DNA from: SZUA-36 sp963753105
GTDB taxonomy: Bacteria; Pseudomonadota; Gammaproteobacteria; Xanthomonadales; SZUA-36
Direction: 5' to 3'
Assembly (NCBI GenBank): GCA_963753105.1
Contig: CAVWBD010000011.1
Coordinates: forward strand, 1-64,000
Length of the DNA stretch: 64,000 nucleotides
The notes beneath the pieces were generated by a model. That model ran no database searches. It was given only the letters and a program-made list of their open reading frames with translations, and had not been told where the DNA came from. Within the stretch, counting starts at the first letter, position 1, and the number at the start of each line of letters is the position of its first letter. A program made the position numbers and the translations under genes. Shown one piece after another: positions 8,823 to 16,783 of this stretch.

Positions 8823-10487
8823 TCAGTAATATTTTTTACGATAGCGGTCAATGGCTGCGTCATTTTCAGCATCATCAACACTGACCTGTGACAGGGCTGA
8901 CTCAGCCAATGCAATACTCGCTTCCAGGTTTTCTGAAACAGCGAGGCGGGCACCTTGTGCCTGAAGGCTTTTGCAATGTTCCATGTCATGTCCGCGGGCA
9001 AGAATATTCAACCCTGGAAACATGCGGTGCAGTGAAGAGACGACTTGCTCCGTGGCCTTAAAGTCGCCGAGGGTCACTATGACCAGGGCGGCATCTCCCA
9101 CTTCCAGGCTTCTCAGGACATCGGGTTTTCGTGCGTCCCCGTAAAATAATGAACGTCCTGCTCGACGTTCGTGCTTGACAAGATCTGCGTCGTAATCGAC
9201 AGCAACGTATGCTGCGCCCCGCGTTTCGAATATCTCCCCAACCCGACGTCCAACACGTCCAAAACCCAGAATCACCATTGAGGCAGGCTCTGCAGGTGTA
9301 TCTGCACACTTTAATCCTTCAGGCCGACTCTTGCGTGCAGTGATCAGGCGATACGCCAATCCTGCAAGCGGCGGTGTGGCTAACATGCTGAGTACAACAA
9401 CCACCAGCAGTTGTTGAAATAGTCCCTCACTCAGCAAAGCGGTATCAAAAGCCATGGCGAAGAGCACAAGTGCGAATTCTCCACTTTGTGCCAGCAACAG
9501 GGCGATTGCCCATGCAGTTCGGTTCTTGATCCTGAACATCTTGATCAACAGCCACAACAAAGTGGCTTTGGCCAGCATCAGCATCACGACCAGCCCGATG
9601 AAAAACAAGGGTTCTGAAAACAACAACCCCAGTTCAAGGGACATGCCCATTGACATAAAGAACAAACCAATCAGGAGTCCTCTGAATGGCTGAATCTCGG
9701 CTTTAACCTGGTGGCGAAACTCCGAGTCAGCGACCAGCAGTCCTGCCACAAATGCACCCATGGCCATGGACAGGCCGATTTGCGCCATAAGAACGGCGCT
9801 ACCCAGGACCAGCAATACTGCCGAGGCTGTGAAAATTTCCGGAGATCCCAGGCGGGCTATGCTATGGAGTATGGGTTGAAGTAAATAACGGCCACCGAGG
9901 ATAACTAACGTAAGGATTATCAGTGCTTCAATAAGTGCCAGGCCGATATCCTTCTCGATAGTGATGGATGTTACGGTCAGCAGTGACGCCAGGGCGAGTA
10001 GCGGGACGACGGCCAGATCCTGAAATAACAAAATAGCGATAGATGTCCGTCCGTAATTGGAGGTCAGCATTTTCTGTTCGGTGAGTAACTGCAACACAAA
10101 AGCAGTTGAGGAGAGCGCCAATGCGGGTCCAATCAATATCGCAGACCTAAGCTCTAGGCCGAACACGAAATGTGTGACGGCAGTAATCAATGCTCCAGTC
10201 AACACCACCTGTAATGCACCCAGGCCAAAAACCTGGCGCCGCATCAACCATAACCGTGCAGGTTTGAGCTCAATGCCAATGACAAACAGGAGCAGAACCA
10301 CACCTAATTCAGCCAGATGACCAATTTCGGCCTGGTTGTCGATAAGGCCCAGCGACGAGGGTCCAACCACGATCCCGGCTATTAAGAAACCCGGTACGAT
10401 ACCGAGCTTGGCGAGACGGGATAATGGCACGGTTATGACCGCCGCCGACAGGAGAATGATGATGTCGGTGAGGTAAACCAGGTTCAC
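8823..10487 (-). CDS. CPA2-family monovalent cation:proton antiporter with TrkA-N domain (Kef-type)
   Basis: The product is about 554 residues. The N-terminal part has roughly 12 hydrophobic segments with family motifs (GIVPGFLIAGIVVGPSSLGL, LGVVLLLFVIGIELKP, SIAILLFQDLAVVPLL). A C-terminal Rossmann domain begins MVILGFGRVGRRVGEIF with nucleotide-binding glycines. This order matches Kef/CPA2 K+ or Na+/H+ antiporters gated by the TrkA-N domain. The GTG at 10487 is chosen because it overlaps the nhaD stop as GTGA and gives the usual short N-terminus (VNLVYLTDIIILL). The gene is translationally coupled to nhaD, so both probably serve cation and pH balance in the inner membrane. The exported ion cannot be read from the sequence. 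Confidence 0.9.
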   Translation of the reverse strand: MNLVYLTDIIILLSAAVITVPLSRLAKLGIVPGFLIAGIVVGPSSLGLIDNQAEIGHLAELGVVLLLFVIGIELKPARLWLMRRQVFGLGALQVVLTGALITAVTHFVFGLELRSAILIGPALALSSTAFVLQLLTEQKMLTSNYGRTSIAILLFQDLAVVPLLALASLLTVTSITIEKDIGLALIEALIILTLVILGGRYLLQPILHSIARLGSPEIFTASAVLLVLGSAVLMAQIGLSMAMGAFVAGLLVADSEFRHQVKAEIQPFRGLLIGLFFMSMGMSLELGLLFSEPLFFIGLVVMLMLAKATLLWLLIKMFRIKNRTAWAIALLLAQSGEFALVLFAMAFDTALLSEGLFQQLLVVVVLSMLATPPLAGLAYRLITARKSRPEGLKCADTPAEPASMVILGFGRVGRRVGEIFETRGAAYVAVDYDADLVKHERRAGRSLFYGDARKPDVLRSLEVGDAALVIVTLGDFKATEQVVSSLHRMFPGLNILARGHDMEHCKSLQAQGARLAVSENLEASIALAESALSQVSVDDAENDAAIDRYRKKYY

Positions 10488-11968
10488 AGTGCGAATGCTG
10501 GGGCATTCAGCCACATGTGCGTTGCAATAGCCGCTGCATATCCAAGTGCTATGGCCCAGGCCCATTTAAGGTGGGCAAAAAATGTATAAATACCACGCGC
10601 CTGCCCCATAACAGCAACGCCTGCAGCGGAACCTATCGATAACAACGAACCGCCAACCCCCGCCGTTAATGTGACAAGCAACCACTGACCATGGCTCATG
10701 TCAGGGTACATCTCGAGGACGGCGAACATCACGGGAATATTGTCGACAATCGCAGATGCGATACCGACTAGTATGTTGGCCGTGGTAGGACCAAGACCAC
10801 CGTAGATCAACTCAGACCCAACCGCGAGGTACCCAAACGCACCCAAGCCACCCACGCACATGATAATGCCGTAGAAAAACATCAGGCTATCCCACTCTGC
10901 ACGCTGTAGATTGCGGTAAATGTCATAAACGGGCTGCGCAGGTTTCTGCTGTTCTCTTGGCTTGGAGTCAATCGACAGCGCGGAACTCATCAACCCCGTC
11001 TTCAAATGATGCGCATAGCGTTCATCGCGGCGTTGCAAGTAATAACCAAACAGTTTCAGTAAGCCCAGGCCGGTCATCATTCCAGCCACAGGCGGCAGTT
11101 TCAGGAGGTTGTGTCCGGTTACAGCCATGGTAATGGTAATCAGAAACAGAACAACCACGACCAAGGCCCCATGTTTCAGCTCAGTCCTGCCTTCAAGAGG
11201 TTCTGGCTGGACCTTCGGTACGGCAAAATTTAGGATTAAAGCCACCACCAGCCAATTCACCACTGCCGGGACAATCAAGGCAAAGAAACCCGTGAATTCG
11301 ACAATACCCTTCTGCCATACCATCAGGGTCGTAATATCACCGAAGGGGCTGAAAACACCCCCGGCATTGGCTGCAACGACAATATTGATACAGGCAATAG
11401 CAATAAATTTACGATTGTCACCGCCCACTGAAATCACCACTGTGGCCATCAACAGGGCGGTAGTGAGATTATCAGCAATCGGCGACAGGCAGAATGCAAC
11501 CAGGCCCGTAAGCCAGAAAATCTTGCGGAAAGAAAAGCCCTTGACTACGAGCCAATCGCGCAAGATATCAAAAATCCCACGCTCCTCCATCGTATTGATG
11601 TAGGTCATGGCGGCGAGTAAAAATAAAAACAATTCTGCAAATTCCAGCAAATCATGCTTGAATGCTACCCCCGCGCCGAGAGGGTCCCCTTGCTGAATAA
11701 AGGCGATACCCACCAACAACCAGATAAAACCGGCTGCAACCATGATCGGCTTCGACTTACGCAGACGTATTGTTTCCTCGCTGATGATCAGCACATATGC
11801 AGCGAAGAAGATCGCCAGGGCAAACATTCCCAGCCAAGTCCCAGTAAGGTCTGTCACCGCACCCGAAGTGGAAGTGACTGCTAAAGCATCCACCGACACG
11901 CAAACACCCGTGAGCAGCATCAGTGCGCAAACAAGATTTGGCAGAAACCGGCCCTTAGAAGGATTCAT
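10484..11968 (-). CDS. nhaD: NhaD-type Na+/H+ antiporter
   Basis: This 494-residue membrane protein has about a dozen hydrophobic segments and motifs typical of NhaD: AFCLSPIADNLTTALLMATV, AANAGGVFSPFGDITTLMVW, and near the end ILVGIASAIVDNIPVMFAVL followed by GGSLLSIGSAAGVAVMG. NhaD exchanges Na+ or Li+ for protons at alkaline pH and is common in halophilic and marine bacteria. A signal-like hydrophobic N-terminus is present. It is the second gene of a minus-strand operon: the 108-residue membrane protein ends 20 bases upstream and the CPA2 antiporter overlaps its stop. The family call is firm. Confidence 0.93.
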   Translation of the reverse strand: MNPSKGRFLPNLVCALMLLTGVCVSVDALAVTSTSGAVTDLTGTWLGMFALAIFFAAYVLIISEETIRLRKSKPIMVAAGFIWLLVGIAFIQQGDPLGAGVAFKHDLLEFAELFLFLLAAMTYINTMEERGIFDILRDWLVVKGFSFRKIFWLTGLVAFCLSPIADNLTTALLMATVVISVGGDNRKFIAIACINIVVAANAGGVFSPFGDITTLMVWQKGIVEFTGFFALIVPAVVNWLVVALILNFAVPKVQPEPLEGRTELKHGALVVVVLFLITITMAVTGHNLLKLPPVAGMMTGLGLLKLFGYYLQRRDERYAHHLKTGLMSSALSIDSKPREQQKPAQPVYDIYRNLQRAEWDSLMFFYGIIMCVGGLGAFGYLAVGSELIYGGLGPTTANILVGIASAIVDNIPVMFAVLEMYPDMSHGQWLLVTLTAGVGGSLLSIGSAAGVAVMGQARGIYTFFAHLKWAWAIALGYAAAIATHMWLNAPAFAL

Positions 11969-11988
11969 TTAAATCCGTCACCCGTGTT

Positions 11989-12315
11989 CTATTTGTGCGT
12001 TTTCCACAGCGTAGATAGAGCTGTTTTGAGCAGCACCCGCATTGCCACCACCAGCAAGGCACCGCCAACAAAAATCATGACGTCGGACATCGCCTCACCA
12101 ATGAAAGGAAATTGCTTGAGGGCCGAAGCACTTACTTCCAGCGCAATACCCGTAATGAGAAACTTGTTGGTATCAACATCTAATATGTTCACCATCCCAA
12201 CGAAAACACCAAATATCGCCAATCCAATTGGTAACCATGGATGCTCAAAACCTAAACCCGCTACAAATGCGAAAATGATTCCAAGTACAAAAAGTATCTG
12301 TCCAATTTGCTGCAT
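11989..12315 (-). CDS. Small integral membrane protein (108 aa), unknown function
   Basis: The protein has about three or four hydrophobic segments (IGQILFVLGIIFAFVAGLGF, LPIGLAIFGVFVGMVNIL, FVGGALLVVAMRVLLKT). An AGAGGA ribosome site lies upstream of the ATG. It is the first gene of the nhaD operon and may be an accessory subunit or modulator of NhaD, which is inference from position. I do not recognise a named family. Confidence 0.75.
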   Translation of the reverse strand: MQQIGQILFVLGIIFAFVAGLGFEHPWLPIGLAIFGVFVGMVNILDVDTNKFLITGIALEVSASALKQFPFIGEAMSDVMIFVGGALLVVAMRVLLKTALSTLWKTHK

Positions 12316-12380
12316 GAGTGTATCCTCTTTTTGACATTAAACACCTTGGGTTCGTATCATAACATTTGCTACGACAATAA

Positions 12381-12420
12381 TGTCATGATTGTGATGTCCT
12401 GTATGTGATGTCGTGATACT
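12381..12420. promoter_or_regulatory. Tandem operator-like repeats between divergent genes
   Basis: The 9-bp word TGTGATGTC occurs at 12390-12398 and again at 12404-12412 (14-base period), preceded by TGTCATGAT at 12381-12389 and followed by the related CGTGATAC. The cluster lies in the 123-base gap between the nhaD operon (leftward) and the winged-helix gene (rightward). It is a plausible binding site for that regulator; no experiment or motif match backs this. Confidence 0.45.
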
Positions 12421-12438
12421 ATTAGCAGGGAACGGAAT

Positions 12439-12732
12439 ATGGATCACAATAACCAGAAAATCGAGAGTTGGACTTTTTTCAGTAACAATGTACATGTGCT
12501 TATCTGCCTGACACATACACCACAACCAACGACGCGCCAAATAGCCACTCAAGTGGGAATCACCGAGCGCGCTGTGCAACGGATATTGGCAAAACTAGTC
12601 AGGGCTGGCATCGTGAATGTAAAAAAAGAAGGGCGGCGGAATCGTTATGAACTGGATCTTGATCAGCAGCTTGAGACACCCATTGGAGTCCCACAAAACA
12701 ATTGGCGAATTTATAAGCCTGATCGACAGTGA
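12439..12732 (+). CDS. Winged helix-turn-helix transcriptional regulator (MarR-like)
   Basis: This 97-residue protein is almost entirely one winged-helix domain. The recognition part reads TTRQIATQVGITERAVQRIL and the wing is GIVNVKKEGRRNRYELDLD. It resembles short MarR/ArsR-like regulators, with no separate ligand domain. It is divergent from the nhaD operon across a gap with tandem 9-bp repeats, so it may control both itself and the antiporters (inference). The universal stress gene follows 83 bases downstream on the same strand. Confidence 0.85.
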   Translation: MDHNNQKIESWTFFSNNVHVLICLTHTPQPTTRQIATQVGITERAVQRILAKLVRAGIVNVKKEGRRNRYELDLDQQLETPIGVPQNNWRIYKPDRQ

Positions 12733-12815
12733 ATACCAGGCCGATTAATGAATAGACATAGCATTCACAATCTACCAAGTATTAAGAAGTCTGTAAGGCT
12801 TCAAGGAGGACTGTT

Positions 12816-13277
12816 GTGAGCATTTACAAGCGAATCTTAGTCGCCACTGACTTTAGTGACATCAACCTGGCAGCGGCCAAACGGGCAGTTACTCTGGCAA
12901 AGTTGGACAAATGCGAACTTATTTTGCTGCACGTGATTGAACATTTTCCATTAGATAGCGGCCCCCTTTCCTCCGTGTTTCAATACAATACTGAGCCTGT
13001 TGAAGCGCTGACCCAGCATGTGCGTACCAAGTTGGATGAACTGAAACGTGCACTGGGGTACAAAGAGATAAAGGCGGAATTCAGGGCTACCCCAAAGTCT
13101 GCAAGGTATGAAATTCTTCGCTTCGCAAAAGTGCATGATGTTGACCTGATTGTCGTCGCCCCTCATGGTCAGGGTGTCATAGGGACACTTGGTTCAACAG
13201 CCACCGGTATACTTAATAACGCTGTTTGCGACGTGTTGGCTGTGCGTGAAGCTGACGGAAATGATATTGGAGGATAA
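12816..13277 (+). CDS. Universal stress protein (UspA family)
   Basis: The 153-residue protein begins MSIYKRILVATDFSD, the usual Usp start, and has the C-terminal nucleotide-binding segment VVAPHGQGVIGTLGSTATG followed by NAVCDVLAV. These are the features of the ATP-binding class. Translation starts at GTG 12816, supported by an AGGAGG ribosome site. It precedes a small triheme cytochrome by three bases, so the pair is cotranscribed. A 48-base remnant of a related usp 3' end lies at 15057-15104. Confidence 0.92.
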   Translation: MSIYKRILVATDFSDINLAAAKRAVTLAKLDKCELILLHVIEHFPLDSGPLSSVFQYNTEPVEALTQHVRTKLDELKRALGYKEIKAEFRATPKSARYEILRFAKVHDVDLIVVAPHGQGVIGTLGSTATGILNNAVCDVLAVREADGNDIGG

Positions 13278-13280
13278 GTC

Positions 13281-13613
13281 ATGATTCTTATAAGACAGGT
13301 TTTGACATCTGCGACAGTCACATTTTTCATTTCCGTACTGACCTTTGGCTTCGTAGCGCCGGTTTTCGCGCAGGACCTGAGTGATAACGAGACCTGCCTC
13401 GAATGCCATGCAGACGATGAGCGGGTGCCGCCAGGCAATCTACCCCTTCCGCACTTCCACAACTTTACGGGTGATTTCTTCGTTGAAGACCATGATGGGT
13501 TTTCATGTATCGAATGCCATACCTATATTGTTGATCTTGAGCATGAAGATACAGCCGGTAATAATAAAGTTGATTGTGCAGAATGCCATGATGAGGCACT
13601 GATAAAGGAATAA
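13281..13613 (+). CDS. Small periplasmic triheme c-type cytochrome
   Basis: The product is 110 residues: a signal peptide (to about APVFAQ, residue 31) and a mature part with three CxxCH haem sites, CLECH, CIECH and CAECH. The spacing and additional histidines (HFHNF) resemble fragments of cytochrome c3/c7-like multihaem proteins. It should act in the periplasm as an electron carrier. It directly follows the universal stress gene. The physiological partner is not evident; the hydrogenase operon lies 20 kb away and need not be related. Confidence 0.88.
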   Translation: MILIRQVLTSATVTFFISVLTFGFVAPVFAQDLSDNETCLECHADDERVPPGNLPLPHFHNFTGDFFVEDHDGFSCIECHTYIVDLEHEDTAGNNKVDCAECHDEALIKE

Positions 13614-13626
13614 AAGGACACACCCT

Positions 13627-13655
13627 CAAAAAAAGTCCTGGACTCCGGGGTTTTT
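13627..13655. terminator. Possible bidirectional terminator
   Basis: An A-run, the short inverted repeat AGTCC/GGACT and a T-run lie between the cytochrome gene and the convergent universal stress gene. The stem is short, so the call is weak. Confidence 0.35.
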
Positions 13656-13731
13656 AATTACTTTAAAACTTAATATTGATTCTTGGTATGGATTCCAATG
13701 TAACCAGCCTGGCTATGACTTGCATGCGCAA

Positions 13732-14712
13732 TCATTTGTCCAGGGTGACCGGTGTGACGAAGCCGGATGGTTTGAGTGCGAGCACGGAACACTCAATCTG
13801 GTTGAGAATAGCCTCGGCCGTATTTCCTATGATAAATCCAGCAACACCAGTGCGGGCCACTGTCCCCATGACGATAAGATCAGCCTCAATTTGCCTGGCC
13901 AGTGCTGGAATCTCTTTACGCGCCCAGCCCTTGATCAGGTGCGTCTGCGGTTTGAGATAACTAAAAGTTTCTTGCCCCAGATTGTTGCTTACCTCGTTCA
14001 TTAACCGACTCATACCCGCCTCTCGCTTTTGCCTCTCGTATTCGTTAAAAGCTATGACCTTCTCTTCTGGTACGTGAATTAACGCCCCGCGCAGCACGCC
14101 TTCGCCGGTTGCTTCCCACGCATATACTATATGCAGTTCAGCAAAGCCAGATAGCGCCATGGAACTTGCCAACTCCATAATCTGATGATTCAATGCATCT
14201 CGAAACTTCTGCTCTGCTGGCGCATGTGTATCATCTACATCAACTGCCGCCAGAATTCGCCGGTAGGTTTTCTGTGCCACAGGCTTGATGAGCCAAACAG
14301 GGCAGGGACATTTCCGTAACAGGTGCATATCCTCACTTCCAAATAGCTGGTCCAACCAATCCATGGGTTCAGGGACCTTGATTACCAGGTCGCGTCCGTT
14401 ATGCAGCACTTCACGGATGATCTCCAGGAATTGAGTGCCAATCAGTAATTGAGTTTGGACATCAACCCGTGCGCGGTAAGAAGCCACTGAAGCTTCCAGT
14501 TTCTGCGTTTGTGTACGTACCATAGCGGCCTGAAGATCGACGGAAATAGGCCCCCCTTCCGGCATCCCGAAACCAACAGTGACAGGTTCAAGAATGCTAA
14601 CGACTGTCAGTCTTGCCTGATTGTTTTCTGCCAGTGTCACAACACGTTCCATGACAGACTTGTGTGTTTTTTCAAGGTTTAATACATAAAGGATATTTTT
14701 GAAACGCTTCAT
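13732..14712 (-). CDS. Tandem-domain universal stress protein (UspE-like)
   Basis: The product is about 326 residues with two Usp domains in tandem. The first starts MKRFKNILYVLNLEKTHKSV; the second starts RRILAAVDVDDTHAPAEQK and ends with the nucleotide-loop motif DLIVMGTVARTGVAGFIIGN. The length and two-domain layout match UspE. The ATG at 14712 is preferred over upstream starts because the Usp fold begins there and GAGG precedes it. It converges on the usp-cytochrome pair, so three stress-protein domains cluster within 2 kb beside Na+ antiporters. Confidence 0.9.
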   Translation of the reverse strand: MKRFKNILYVLNLEKTHKSVMERVVTLAENNQARLTVVSILEPVTVGFGMPEGGPISVDLQAAMVRTQTQKLEASVASYRARVDVQTQLLIGTQFLEIIREVLHNGRDLVIKVPEPMDWLDQLFGSEDMHLLRKCPCPVWLIKPVAQKTYRRILAAVDVDDTHAPAEQKFRDALNHQIMELASSMALSGFAELHIVYAWEATGEGVLRGALIHVPEEKVIAFNEYERQKREAGMSRLMNEVSNNLGQETFSYLKPQTHLIKGWARKEIPALARQIEADLIVMGTVARTGVAGFIIGNTAEAILNQIECSVLALKPSGFVTPVTLDK

Positions 14713-15056
14713 TTCGTTCGCCTCATTTAAAACCTTCAGAGATAATCCAAAAATCCGGGCAATACGTAAAAGCCAAAAAGCCAAGACAGCCGTATCTAAT
14801 CTTTATCCTACACACAAATGCCAAAGCCAAAAAGCCAAGGCAGCAGCATTCAATCCCTAAAAAGACTACTCTTCAAACCCAGACGCCTCTCTGGCTCGAT
14901 TTGACTGTCCAAGTTGTGACAACCCAACACTTATCTCGAATGATGACTCTCAGACTGGTTACCGTTGAATATTCTGTGGCGAGGAGAAAGTGGTGGTTCG
15001 CCTGCTGTTAGTTGTATCTGCGGCGTGTTGACTGCAATCGGGCAGCTTGTCTTCTG

Positions 15057-15104
15057 GCTGTTTGCGATGTGCTGGCCGTGCGTGAAGTTGACGAAGTGAC
15101 GTAA
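15057..15104 (+). pseudogene. 3' remnant of a universal stress protein gene
   Basis: Sixteen codons read AVCDVLAVREVDEVT followed by a stop. This matches the end of the intact universal stress protein at 12816-13277 (AVCDVLAVREADGND). Upstream bases carry no usp frame, so only the tail survives, suggesting a duplicated and deleted copy. Confidence 0.65.
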
Positions 15105-15213
15105 GATAATTCGCATAAGATCAGGTCTTTCGGCCTTAAGCTCAAGCTTGTAGCACAGGTCACTTAATTTCCGCTTTTGGCCGGTAGTTGCTGGACAGAT
15201 ATTACAGAATCAA

Positions 15214-15247
15214 GCCATTTGAGCGACGGCTTAGGACTGCATAGCAG
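15214..15247 (+). repeat. Dispersed 34-base repeat, copy 1
   Basis: This copy starts GCCATTTGAGCGACGGCTTA and ends CATAGCAG. It matches 30205-30238 at 29 of 34 positions by eye. Both copies lie in gene-free gaps; origin unknown. Confidence 0.5.
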
Positions 15248-15332
15248 TTACTGAAAGGCAGCAAAATTCATCTGCGCATATAGCAGAGAACGGCCAGTAG
15301 CGGAACCCAGAGGGGTTCATGTCTTAAGCAAT

Positions 15333-15358
15333 AAAAAAGGGCCACCGCAGTGACCCTT
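15333..15358 (-). terminator. Intrinsic terminator of the IPTL-CTERM gene
   Basis: On the minus strand AGGGTCAC and GTGGCCCT form a stem with a small loop, followed by six T residues, 26 bases after the stop of the IPTL-CTERM gene. Confidence 0.8.
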
Positions 15359-15383
15359 AGTAGTTTCATTTGGTTGCTTGCTA

Positions 15384-16322
15384 TTAGAACAGACGTTTTC
15401 TGCTCGCAAACACGACCAGGCCCATGAGCATTGATAACATAATCAGCCCCCACTGGGACGCGGTGGGGATTGGTGCTACTACGTCATCTTCACAGGTTAC
15501 GACAACATCGGTAATATCCGCTTCCGAAATCACACCACTGCCATTTGTCACATCACAGGTTTGACCCATTGGTTGAGTTGATACAGTCACTGAATAAGAG
15601 GAAGTTTCTGTTAGCCCTGTCAAAAAGGTGAATGAACCGTCAGCAGCAATTGGCAAAGCTTCAGCACCATTGTTTTGCAGCACCAGACCAGTACCCGTTA
15701 ACCCGGAAACAGTGCCCCCTACGGTATATGAGGTAGTTGCATCGGTAATCGCAAAAACGGCATAGTAGTAGTCGTAAGCCCACGTGCTCTGTCCAATTAT
15801 GCTTGTATATGGGTTGGCCTGAGAATCAGCCCAAACCAAATCAGTACAGGAACCGTTGTTTGCATTGTATTGAAACCAAAGGACACCGTCCTGAGGAACA
15901 CTCAAAGTTTGACCGGAGAAATCAAATCGATAGTAATTGCCGTTTACATTCGTACCTGGTGGCGTGACCCCCATTAAAGAGTCTGCGTCAACAGCGGTTA
16001 TCACGGGTGAACCATCGAGTCCAGTTTCAAAAAATCCGTTCAGTTGTGCATCACAGCCATCTCCATTTTGGACTCGTGCATACATGACCGGGTCGCTAAT
16101 CTGCTGCCCACGGTATGCCACCGGAAAAGTAATGTCCCACTGTATGGGACTATAGTAAGTAGCTATTGTTACCATTCCAGAACCAGCGCCAGAAATAAGC
16201 CGATCCACGACGACATCTGCATGTGCATCGTTTGAGAGCAGTGGATTGAATGGGGAGGCCAACAGCATTATGCAGGACCAATATGTGCGGGTTTGTAAAA
16301 TGCGTTTCAGGACTGATTTCAT
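15384..16322 (-). CDS. IPTL-CTERM sorting-domain exported protein
   Basis: This 312-residue protein has an N-terminal signal region and a C-terminal sorting signal: the IPTASQWGLIML motif, a hydrophobic helix (MLMGLVVFASRK) and a basic end. That tripartite tail is the IPTL-CTERM signal, known to be processed and sorted in outer-membrane lineages. The central part has an immunoglobulin-like repeat (YTVGGTVSGLTGTGLVLQNN, then GSFTFLTGLTETSSYSVTVS) seen in many such surface proteins, and paired cysteines. An AAGGGG ribosome site precedes the ATG. Its own terminator follows, so it is probably monocistronic. Its ligand or role is unknown; the sorting protease is not in this window. Confidence 0.87.
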   Translation of the reverse strand: MKSVLKRILQTRTYWSCIMLLASPFNPLLSNDAHADVVVDRLISGAGSGMVTIATYYSPIQWDITFPVAYRGQQISDPVMYARVQNGDGCDAQLNGFFETGLDGSPVITAVDADSLMGVTPPGTNVNGNYYRFDFSGQTLSVPQDGVLWFQYNANNGSCTDLVWADSQANPYTSIIGQSTWAYDYYYAVFAITDATTSYTVGGTVSGLTGTGLVLQNNGAEALPIAADGSFTFLTGLTETSSYSVTVSTQPMGQTCDVTNGSGVISEADITDVVVTCEDDVVAPIPTASQWGLIMLSMLMGLVVFASRKRLF

Positions 16323-16783
16323 ACCATACCCCTTGACATGCCAAATAGTGATTAGCTAATTGCGAGAATGAGACTTGATTGATTATCTGTATGCCTGCAG
16401 AAAGAAATCTGCTTTCATCTGACCCCCTTGAGGAGACTGACTACCGCGTTTCAGACGGTCTACCAATGATGGGATGTTATTGCTTCCCAAGGGCAAGCGA
16501 CCTGATCTGGATCAGGTTATGGTTTAAATTTTCATGCTTCCTGTTTGAGGGCGGCTTTTGGCCGGTTGCAGTCCTTTGCTTCGTTGAGATTCGCACCTAA
16601 TGAACTTCCGCTTTTCGCCAGGAAGCAGTTATTGAAACGGGTTATATTTGGCTTGGTTGAATAACCGCAGCCAATTGCAGCCCTTCAAGTAACTGCGGGC
16701 CGGTGACTTCCAGTAATTATTCTGGCATTTATTTGTCAAACAACTATGCTTAGTTTCAATAGCGGACACAAAGAAGCTAGCCC
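16323..16783. other. Intergenic region with palindrome and degenerate repeats
   Basis: These 461 bases separate divergent genes, so both promoters should lie here. A perfect palindrome CCTGATCTGGATCAGG-like element sits at about 16500-16515. Degenerate copies of a GGCTTTTGGCCGGTTGCAG-type phrase occur near 16553-16575 and 16607-16635. No gene is supported. Confidence 0.45.

Larger units (their letters stand above)
14785..15383. other. Noncoding stretch with gene remnant and repeat debris
   Basis: About 600 bases without a gene. At 14766-14850 a phrase around GCCAAAAAGCCAAG appears twice. A 48-base usp 3' remnant lies at 15057-15104, a dispersed 34-base repeat at 15214-15247 and a terminator for the IPTL-CTERM gene at 15333-15358. 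No other coding signal is seen. Confidence 0.6.

Noticed and set aside
14766..14850. Possible CRISPR-like or tandem repeat (GCCAAAAAGCCAAG twice)
   Set aside because: Only two imperfect copies with no spacer regularity and no cas genes.
16499..16516. Palindrome CCTGATCTGGATCAGG as a second FNR site
   Set aside because: The half-sites lack the TTGAT start, and the element is nearly 270 bases from the nearest start codon on that strand.
16379..16600. 73-codon frame upstream of the TPR protein
   Set aside because: No ribosome site, no homology and a composition expected from chance in repeat debris.
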